Of a stretch of 64,000 bases of DNA, positions 58,551-64,000 are shown piece after piece. The translations under genes were made by a program, and so were the position numbers. A model generated the notes under the pieces. The model saw only the letters and a program-made list of their open reading frames with translations, did not search any database and was not told the origin of the DNA. Origin of the DNA: Armatimonadota bacterium (GTDB taxonomy: Bacteria > Sysuimicrobiota > Sysuimicrobiia > Sysuimicrobiales > Humicultoraceae); assembly GCA_031081715.1 (NCBI GenBank), contig JAVHMA010000010.1:1-64000 (forward strand), read 5' to 3'. Each line of letters opens with the position of its first letter. The stretch's first letter is position 1.

Positions 58551-59159
58551 ATGAGCAACGAGGAACGCACGCCCGCGCCCGGGCGGCCCGCGGCGCCGGC
58601 CGGCGAGGCCCAGGCGGACGCGGGCGCCTCGCGCGAGGAGAAGATGGCCGCGATCCGCGCGCGCGTCGAGGCGCTGCGCGCGGCGCGCGGTGAGGCCGCG
58701 GCCGCACCCTCGGCTGCCACCCCGAAGGCACCCGAGGCGGCGGCCTCCCTGCCAGCGGGCGCTGCGCCCGCCGTCACGCCCCCACGGGCCGCGCCGGCGG
58801 CCCCGCGCGCCGCGGCCGCGCAGATCGAGGTGCCCGTGAGCTCGCTCAACCCCGGCGGTCGGCCGGGCACGCCGCCTGGGGCGCCGGCGCTCGAGGCCTT
58901 CGGCACCCTCAACCAGAGCGTCGAGATTCGCGGGGAGGCCGGCGAGAACGAGAACCTCAAGAAGATCCTCGGGGGACTGGGCGCCTACCAGAACCCGCTG
59001 CGCGGCGGAGCCTGGCAGATCGACTACCGCTACTACGCCGAGGCCAAGCGCCGGCTCGAAGCTGCCGGCTACACGCTCGCCGAGCGGGACTACCTGGGCC
59101 GGCCGCTGGCCGCGTGGAACCCCGTGGCGCGCGGCTGGACGCGCGTCGAGCCCGGCTAG
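58551..59159 (+). CDS. Hypothetical Ala/Pro-rich protein
   Basis: 202 residues, no signal peptide. The first 100 are low-complexity Ala/Pro with a short charged helix (about 24-45). The C-terminal 80 are more conserved in appearance ('NENLKKILGGLGAYQNPL', 'QIDYRYYAEAKRRLEAAGY', 'WNPVARGWTRVEPG'). I do not recognise a family. GGAGGG precedes ATG 58551. It converges with the SpoIID gene. Confidence 0.62.
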   Translation: MSNEERTPAPGRPAAPAGEAQADAGASREEKMAAIRARVEALRAARGEAAAAPSAATPKAPEAAASLPAGAAPAVTPPRAAPAAPRAAAAQIEVPVSSLNPGGRPGTPPGAPALEAFGTLNQSVEIRGEAGENENLKKILGGLGAYQNPLRGGAWQIDYRYYAEAKRRLEAAGYTLAERDYLGRPLAAWNPVARGWTRVEPG

Positions 59160-59180
59160 AAGATAGCTCGGCCGTCTGCG

Positions 59181-60311
59181 TCACGGCCGGGGGCCGACCG
59201 TCACCCCCGTGTAGAAGTGGCGCAGGATCGCGGCGTGGTCGCGACCGGCGAGCGCCATGCCCCGCGCCCCCCACTGACTCAGCCCGACGCCGTGCCCCGA
59301 GCCGCGGCCGGCGAGTTCCACCGCGTCGCCGCCGAGCGCGCGGACCGCAAACAGCGTGCTGCGGACCACGCCGGCGCCGACCGCCAGCCGGAACTCCGCG
59401 CCGCGCATCTCGACCGCCCCGCCGGTGGTCTGCAGCCGCACCGTCAGCGCGCGACCCGACGGGCTGGTGGAGGTCACCTCGATCGCCTGCAGCCCGGCGA
59501 CCGGGCGGCCGGCGCGTTGCAGCGCGGCCTCGATGGCGCCGAACTCCAGGCGCACGGTCCACTCGTGGTTGGGCGCGTCGCGCGAGAAGGGATCGGGCAC
59601 GCCGCGCAGGTGCGGCACCACGCTGCCCCAGACGTGCTCGCTGTTCTCGGTGGCGCCTCCGGAGTCGGCGTGGTAGGCGGCGAACGCCGGTCGGCCGTCG
59701 TAGAGGATCACCAGCCCGCGCGTCGCGTCCACCGCGGCGCTCGTGCGGGGGTCCTCGGCCGCGATACCGCCGTAGACCTGCGAGTCGGTCGTCGCCCGGA
59801 CGTCGTAGCCCTCGACCGCGAACCGCCCGGAGCCGACCGCGGCGAGCGAGCGGGCGGCCACGGCCTGCGCGCGCAGGGCTTCTGCCGGCCATCGCGGGTC
59901 CATCTCGCTACGGACTACCCCGTACAGGTACTCCTCCATGCCGACCTCGTTGATGACGGTCAGCCGGCCACCGGCCGCCCGGCGGACCTCGACCGCGCCG
60001 CGGTACGGCCGGCCGTTCACCTGGAGCGGGCTGGCACGCGGCTCCACGCGCAGGGGCCCGGCGTAGACCGCGCCCTCGTGCTCGATGCCCGCCGCCGCCG
60101 CGCGAAACAGCAGGCGGCCGCCCCCGCGGCCCACACGCCGGTCGGCCGCGACGTCCACCAGGTCAACAGGCCCGGTCGAGGCAATCGTGACCAGGTCCTG
60201 GTCCAGCAGGAGACCGACGCGCACGGTCCACAACGGCTGCGCAAGCGCAGGCCCCGGGGCGAGGGCGGCGCAGAGCAACCCGACGACGGCGAGAGCGGCC
60301 GTGCGGTACAC
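59181..60311 (-). CDS. SpoIID/LytB domain protein
   Basis: 376 residues with a signal peptide and a SpoIID domain (about 100-370): 'GMEEYLYGVVRSEMDP', 'AEALRAQAVAARS', 'YHADSGGATEN' and 'GSGHGVGLSQWGARGMA'. SpoIID-type proteins cleave or bind denuded peptidoglycan strands. GTG 60311 lies 2 nt after DUF2905. It is common beside ruv genes in several phyla. Confidence 0.88.
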   Translation of the reverse strand: MYRTAALAVVGLLCAALAPGPALAQPLWTVRVGLLLDQDLVTIASTGPVDLVDVAADRRVGRGGGRLLFRAAAAGIEHEGAVYAGPLRVEPRASPLQVNGRPYRGAVEVRRAAGGRLTVINEVGMEEYLYGVVRSEMDPRWPAEALRAQAVAARSLAAVGSGRFAVEGYDVRATTDSQVYGGIAAEDPRTSAAVDATRGLVILYDGRPAFAAYHADSGGATENSEHVWGSVVPHLRGVPDPFSRDAPNHEWTVRLEFGAIEAALQRAGRPVAGLQAIEVTSTSPSGRALTVRLQTTGGAVEMRGAEFRLAVGAGVVRSTLFAVRALGGDAVELAGRGSGHGVGLSQWGARGMALAGRDHAAILRHFYTGVTVGPRP

Positions 60312-60313
60312 GG

Positions 60314-60529
60314 TCAGCGCCGCAAGACGAGGTTCGCGACGATGGTCAGGACAAGGCTCAGCAGGACCATCGTTCCCAGCGGGATGAACACCGTGAGGCC
60401 CGGCCGCTCGAGCACGATGTCGCCGGGGAGCCGGGGCAGCCGGCCGGCGAGCGTGACCGCGAGTCCGAGCGCGATCAAGACCACGCCGGCCAGGACGAGC
60501 AGCCGGCCGAGCGAGGCGAACGGGCTCAT
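60314..60529 (-). CDS. DUF2905 family small membrane protein
   Basis: 71 residues with two helices (about 9-28 and 45-68) around '[16 protein letters not shown]', the DUF2905 signature. Its function is unknown. ATG 60529 overlaps the ruvB stop by 4 nt; a GTG at 60538 is possible. It often follows ruvB in other genomes. Confidence 0.82.
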   Translation of the reverse strand: MSPFASLGRLLVLAGVVLIALGLAVTLAGRLPRLPGDIVLERPGLTVFIPLGTMVLLSLVLTIVANLVLRR

Positions 60530-61554
60530 GTCTGCCACAGGCTGTGCTGCCTGGACGCCTCGGGCGCCGGGAGGCCGAGGTGCGCCGAGGCCGCGGCGGT
60601 CGCCCGACGCCCCGCCGGCGTGCGCACGACCAGGCCGGCCTTGAGCAGGAACGGCTCCACGACCTCCTCCAGTGTCTCGGGGTCCTCGTGCAGCGAGGCG
60701 GCGAGCGCGTCGATGCCCGCCGGCCCACCGCCGTAGACCTGGATGAGCACGCGCAACAGGTCGCGGTCGAGCCCGTCGAGCCCGGCCTCGTCCACGCCCT
60801 CGAAGTCCAGCGCCTCGCGCGCCGCCTCGCGCGTGATGACCCCGTCGCCGCGCACCTGCGCGTAGTCGCGGACACGGCGGAGCAGACGGTTGGCGATGCG
60901 CGGCGTGCCGCGCGCGCGCCGCGCGATCTCCTCATCGCCCCCGGACCGGATGACCACGCCCAGGATGCCGGCCGACCGCCGCACGACCTGCGCCAGCTCC
61001 TCGACCGTGAAGAAGTCCAGGTGGTGGAAGATGCCGAACCGCTCGCGCAACGGCGAGGACAGCAGCCCGGCGCGCGTAGTCGCCCCCACCAGCGTGAACG
61101 GCCGGAGCTGGTAGCGCAGCGTGCGCGCGTGCGGCCCCTTGTCGATCACGAAGTGGACGCAGAAGTCTTCCATGGCCGGGTAGAGCAGCTCCTCGACGGC
61201 CCGCGGCAGCCGGTGGATCTCGTCGATGAACAGGACGTCGCCGGCGTTCAGGTTGGTCAGGATACCCATCAGGTCGCCGCCACGCTCCAGCGCCGGGCCG
61301 CTGGTGGCGACCACCTCGGCGCCCATCTCGTGCGCGACCACGTTGGCCAGCGTGGTCTTTCCCAGGCCCGGCGGCCCGTGCAGGAGGACGTGGTCGAGCG
61401 ACTCGCCCCGGCCGCGCGCCGCCTCGATGCTGATGCGCAGCCCCTCGATCACGCGCCCCTGGCCGATGCACTCGTCCAGGGTGCGCGGCCGGAGGCTGCG
61501 CAGAACGTGCTCCTCGTCGGACGTCGCCTGCAGGTCGAGCCGCTGGCGGCTCAT
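60526..61554 (-). CDS. ruvB: Holliday junction helicase RuvB
   Basis: A 342-residue AAA+ motor: Walker [12 protein letters not shown], Walker B '[11 protein letters not shown]', '[15 protein letters not shown]' and arginine-finger region '[20 protein letters not shown]'. A winged-helix C-terminus follows. It drives branch migration with RuvA. ATG overlaps the ruvA stop by 4 nt. Confidence 0.95.
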   Translation of the reverse strand: MSRQRLDLQATSDEEHVLRSLRPRTLDECIGQGRVIEGLRISIEAARGRGESLDHVLLHGPPGLGKTTLANVVAHEMGAEVVATSGPALERGGDLMGILTNLNAGDVLFIDEIHRLPRAVEELLYPAMEDFCVHFVIDKGPHARTLRYQLRPFTLVGATTRAGLLSSPLRERFGIFHHLDFFTVEELAQVVRRSAGILGVVIRSGGDEEIARRARGTPRIANRLLRRVRDYAQVRGDGVITREAAREALDFEGVDEAGLDGLDRDLLRVLIQVYGGGPAGIDALAASLHEDPETLEEVVEPFLLKAGLVVRTPAGRRATAAASAHLGLPAPEASRQHSLWQT

Positions 61555-62171
61555 GGCTCGCTCCCCCGCTCCAGCCGGTAGACCTCCTGGAACAACGCCT
61601 CGGCTGAGTCGATCGACGGCGCCCGGCGCAGGGCCTCGTCGACCATCGTGCGCGCTTCCGCGGCGCGGTGCCCGAGCTGGCGGACCAGGATCTCGATCAC
61701 CTCCTGGCGGAAGTCGGGCGCGGGCGGCCCCTCGGGCGGCGCCGCCTCGCGCAGCAGCGCGTACTTGCCCATCTTCCCGTGGAGCTGGGCGATCACCTTC
61801 TCGGCGGTCCGGCCGCCGATGCCGGGCAGGCGGCGGAGGAACGCGACGTCGCGGCGCTCGATGGCGTCCGCGATCTCGTGCACCTGCCGCACCATGGCGC
61901 GCACGGCGCGGGTGGGGCCGACGCCGTCCACGGTGATGAACCGCTCGAAGAACTCCTGCTCCACCTCGCGCAGGAACCCGACCAGTAGCGGCCGCGGCTG
62001 GTTGGGGGTCGCGTGGTACGAGATGAACAGCTCCACCGTACCGTCACCGGCGGCCGCGAGCCCGGCCTCCACCACCGCGGGCAGCGCCACCTCGTAGCCT
62101 ACGCCGCCGGTCTCGATCACGATCATGCCCTCGCCGCGCCGCACCACCCGGCCGCGCAGGTAGCCGATCAC
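61551..62171 (-). CDS. ruvA: Holliday junction DNA-binding protein RuvA
   Basis: 206 residues: OB domain ('[10 protein letters not shown]'), tandem helix-hairpin-helix motifs ('[19 protein letters not shown]') and C-terminal domain III that contacts RuvB. The GTG start overlaps the ruvC stop by 4 nt. Confidence 0.94.
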   Translation of the reverse strand: MIGYLRGRVVRRGEGMIVIETGGVGYEVALPAVVEAGLAAAGDGTVELFISYHATPNQPRPLLVGFLREVEQEFFERFITVDGVGPTRAVRAMVRQVHEIADAIERRDVAFLRRLPGIGGRTAEKVIAQLHGKMGKYALLREAAPPEGPPAPDFRQEVIEILVRQLGHRAAEARTMVDEALRRAPSIDSAEALFQEVYRLERGSEP

Positions 62172-62719
62172 GCCCGACCCCGCAGCCGGTGCAACCCGGC
62201 GTACGCCAGCGCCAGCGCGTCGGCGGCGTGGGGGTCGGCGACGCGGCGCACCCCGAGCAGCGTGCGCACCGCAGCCTGCACCTGCGCCTTGCTGGCCCGG
62301 CCGCTGCCCGTCACGGCCCGCTTCACGGCGCCGGGCGCGAGCGCGACGACGGGCACGCGGTGCGCGGCCGCGGCCAGCCAGATGACACCCTGCGCCTGGC
62401 CGAGCGCGATGGCCGCCCGCGGAAACTCACGGTGGACGAACAGGTCCTCCAGAGAGATGGCCGCCGGCCGCAGCTCACGGAGCAGCCCGTCCACCTCGCG
62501 GAAGAGACCCTGGAGGCGACGGCCCAGGTCGCCCCGGGCGGGGGTCGCCAGCACGCCGGCCTCGCGGATTCGGGGACGTCCATCTTCCATGAAGAGGGCG
62601 CCGTAACCGGTGCGGCGGAGGCCCGGGTCGAGCCCGAGCACAAGCGGACGTGGGCCCGCCCGGGCGCGATCGGTTCCGGGCGGGCGAGGAGGACGGGTAC
62701 GCACGATGGCCGCCGGCAT
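62168..62719 (-). CDS. ruvC: Crossover junction endonuclease RuvC
   Basis: A 183-residue Holliday junction resolvase. Catalytic acidic residues are in 'LGLDPGLRRTGYG', 'ISLEDLFVH' and 'DPHAADALALA'. ATG 62719 is preferred over an upstream frame extension that would run through the promoter. It is the first gene of ruvCAB-DUF2905-SpoIID, with an SOS box directly upstream. Confidence 0.94.
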   Translation of the reverse strand: MPAAIVRTRPPRPPGTDRARAGPRPLVLGLDPGLRRTGYGALFMEDGRPRIREAGVLATPARGDLGRRLQGLFREVDGLLRELRPAAISLEDLFVHREFPRAAIALGQAQGVIWLAAAAHRVPVVALAPGAVKRAVTGSGRASKAQVQAAVRTLLGVRRVADPHAADALALAYAGLHRLRGRA

Positions 62720-62722
62720 GAT

Positions 62723-62736
62723 CGAACCTGCGTTCG
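62723..62736 (-). promoter_or_regulatory. LexA/SOS box of Gram-positive type upstream of ruvC
   Basis: CGAACGCAGGTTCG on the minus strand is a palindrome CGAAC-N4-GTTCG, close to the B. subtilis-type LexA operator (CGAACRNRYGTTYC). It sits directly between a -10-like TATACT (62742-62737) and the ruvC ATG 3 nt further on, so LexA binding would block transcription. The -35 lies in the end of yebC and is weak. Confidence 0.7.
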
Positions 62737-62755
62737 AGTATAGCACGCGGCGGGC

Positions 62756-63499
62756 TCAGCCCACCTGCTGCATGATCTCGTCGGGGATGTCGAAGTTGGC
62801 GTGCACGGCCTGGACGTCGTCGTGCTCCTCCAGCGCGTCCATCAGCCGGAGTACCTGCTGAGCGTCCTTCCCCTCCACGCGCACGGTGTTCTTCGGCTGC
62901 ATGGTGACCTGCGCCGCGGTCACGGTGAAGCCCCGCGTGGCGAGCGCGTCCTTCACCTTGTAGGTGACCTCGGGCCGGGTGGTGATCTCGAATCCATCCT
63001 CGGTGGTGCGGACGTCCTCGCCGCCGGCCTCCAGCGCCGCGAGCAGCACATCGTCCTCGGTGTGCCCATCGCGTGCGACCGTCACGAGACCCAACCGGTC
63101 GAACATCCAGGCCACCGACCCGCCGCCGAGGGTCGCGCCATGGCGGCTGAAGATGGCACGGATCTCCCCCGCGGTACGGTTCCGGTTGTCGGTCAGCGCC
63201 TCGACCATGACGGCGACCCCACCCGGGGCGTACCCCTCGTAGACGACCGTCTCGTAGGAAGCGCCCTGGAGTTCGCCGGCCCCGCGCTGGATGGCGCGCT
63301 GGATGTTGTCGTTGGGCATCCCGGCGTCGCGCGCGCGGTCGATGGCGGTGCGCAGGCGCGCGTTCGCGTCAGGGTTGCTGCCGCCCTCCTTGGCGGCGAC
63401 CATGATCTCGCGGGCCATCTTGCTGAAGAGCCGGCCACGAACCTGGTCCATCTTCTGTTTCTTGATCTTGATGTTGTGCCACTTGGAGTGCCCGGACAT
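62756..63499 (-). CDS. yebC: YebC/PmpR-family protein
   Basis: A 247-residue TACO1-type protein starting MSGHSKWHNIK, with 'RLFSKMAREIMVAAKEGGSN', 'DNIQRAIQRGAG' and 'YEGYAPGGVAVMVEALTDNR'. It is a DNA- or ribosome-associated factor, common next to ruvC. It lies 15 nt after the secreted-protein gene and upstream of the ruvCAB promoter. Confidence 0.95.
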   Translation of the reverse strand: MSGHSKWHNIKIKKQKMDQVRGRLFSKMAREIMVAAKEGGSNPDANARLRTAIDRARDAGMPNDNIQRAIQRGAGELQGASYETVVYEGYAPGGVAVMVEALTDNRNRTAGEIRAIFSRHGATLGGGSVAWMFDRLGLVTVARDGHTEDDVLLAALEAGGEDVRTTEDGFEITTRPEVTYKVKDALATRGFTVTAAQVTMQPKNTVRVEGKDAQQVLRLMDALEEHDDVQAVHANFDIPDEIMQQVG

Positions 63500-63514
63500 G
63501 GTGACGCCCCCTCC

Positions 63515-64000
63515 TTACCGGCCGGCCGGCTCGGCCGGCGGGCCGTCCAGCACCACGATCGCGCGCGACGCCCGGCCCCCGTTGAGGCCGACCGCCACGA
63601 CCGTGATCGCGTAGCGCGTCCCCGGCATCCGGACGGCGGGCCGGAACTCGTAGGCAAAGCGGCCGGCGGCGTCGGTCTGCATGGCGACCTCGCCGACCCG
63701 CGTGGTCCCCCCGGTGTGCTCGCCGGTGATGGTGATCGTGACCATGGCGCCCGGCGCGGTGGACCCCGCGATCACGAACGGCGGCGCGATGATCGCGCCG
63801 TCGGCGGGGTTGACGACGGCGAGCGGGATGGGCGGCATCCCCCCGCCCGGGTCGAGCCTGGGCGTCAGGTCGTACTGCGTGGGCGCCGACGCCCGGGTGA
63901 ACACCTCGCGCCGGGGCTCGGGGCAGTCCCGGGTGGCGAGCTGCCAGCTCCCCGCGCACACGGTCGTCACCACCACCCCGTCGGCCGGGCTCCAGTCGTC
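63515..64000 (-). CDS. Secreted Ig-like domain protein (N-terminus beyond window)
   Basis: The frame is open to the right edge, giving at least 161 residues. The C-terminal 100 residues form an Ig-like beta sandwich ('VVNPADGAIIAPPFVIAGST', 'VTITITGEH', 'GRFAYEFRPAVRMPGTRYAI'), typical of exported surface proteins. The N-terminal part has two cysteines (VCAGS, RDCPEP). The signal peptide, if any, is outside the window. Confidence 0.65.
   Translation of the reverse strand, partial: DDWSPADGVVVTTVCAGSWQLATRDCPEPRREVFTRASAPTQYDLTPRLDPGGGMPPIPLAVVNPADGAIIAPPFVIAGSTAPGAMVTITITGEHTGGTTRVGEVAMQTDAAGRFAYEFRPAVRMPGTRYAITVVAVGLNGGRASRAIVVLDGPPAEPAGR

Noticed and set aside
1-64000. CRISPR arrays, insertion sequences or long direct repeats
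   Set aside because: No regularly spaced repeats, transposase motifs or terminal inverted repeats seen on reading both strands.

Overview
The window is one stretch of a very GC-rich (I estimate about 70%) bacterial chromosome. Nearly every gene lies on the minus strand; the exceptions are a DUF3795-type gene near 2.5 kb, two c-type cytochrome genes near 35.5-37.1 kb, and one hypothetical gene near 58.6 kb. Many neighbours overlap by 4 nt (ATGA/GTGA) and GTG starts are common. I see no tRNA, rRNA, insertion sequence or CRISPR array. The gene set (clade II nos cluster, Tat-exported Mo enzyme, many multihaem cytochromes, system I cytochrome c maturation, Rieske/cytochrome b genes, tetrahydrofolate C1 genes, hyp genes) fits a respiratory, probably facultatively anaerobic soil or sediment bacterium. 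My guess is Methylomirabilota/'Rokubacteria'-like, but this is inference from gene content, not from a marker gene.

Region by region (transcription mostly right to left): 0-2.4 kb, hydrogenase maturation hypC, a DUF6390-like gene, a hypA without its zinc ribbon, hypB, and the start of a Crp/Fnr-type gene. 3-6 kb, a redox/stress set (UspA, DsbA-like, VKOR, hemerythrin, CBS-ACT). 6-12.7 kb, Rrf2-nosZ-nosL-nosD-nosF-nosY for N2O reduction, where NosD carries an extra membrane module. 13-17.5 kb, two cupredoxin lipoproteins, a TSUP permease, modB, modA and a HTH regulator with a ligand-binding domain. 17.5-22.2 kb, an alcohol dehydrogenase, two CuA-like membrane or secreted proteins with an enlarged copper loop, mobA and a moeA-mobB fusion. 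22.3-29.6 kb, a ttrBCA-like molybdoenzyme set, a secreted rhodanese and a multihaem cytochrome gene broken by an in-frame TGA. 29.7-35.3 kb, ADP-forming acyl-CoA synthetase, folD, fchA and fhs (formate activation and C1-folate interconversion). 35.5-38.8 kb, mono-, penta- and heptahaem cytochromes with a membrane cytochrome b.

From 58.3 kb down to 37.1 kb, 29 minus-strand genes follow one another with no gap above about 37 nt: yajC, HD protein, glycosyltransferase, BshB-like deacetylase, BshC-like protein, ccmABCDE, a small protein, ccmF, a ccmI-like gene, a carboxypeptidase-regulatory-domain protein, dihaem cytochrome c, Rieske protein, cytochrome b, two small membrane proteins, a cytochrome b fused to two [4Fe-4S] motifs, an MvhD-like Fe-S protein, a 35-residue membrane peptide, polyprenyl synthetase, histidine kinase/response regulator, a class II aldolase-type protein, a small membrane protein, heptahaem cytochrome c and cytochrome b. 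The most notable system here is the Rieske/cytochrome b cluster (43.5-48.5 kb). One cytochrome b lacks both axial ligands of haem bH, and its partner cytochrome b has all four histidines plus a ferredoxin-like tail next to MvhD. This suggests a quinol-oxidising complex that splits electrons between a periplasmic cytochrome c and a cytoplasmic low-potential Fe-S acceptor. The right end (59-64 kb) holds SpoIID/LytB, DUF2905, ruvCAB behind a Gram-positive-type SOS box, yebC and the end of a secreted Ig-like protein.
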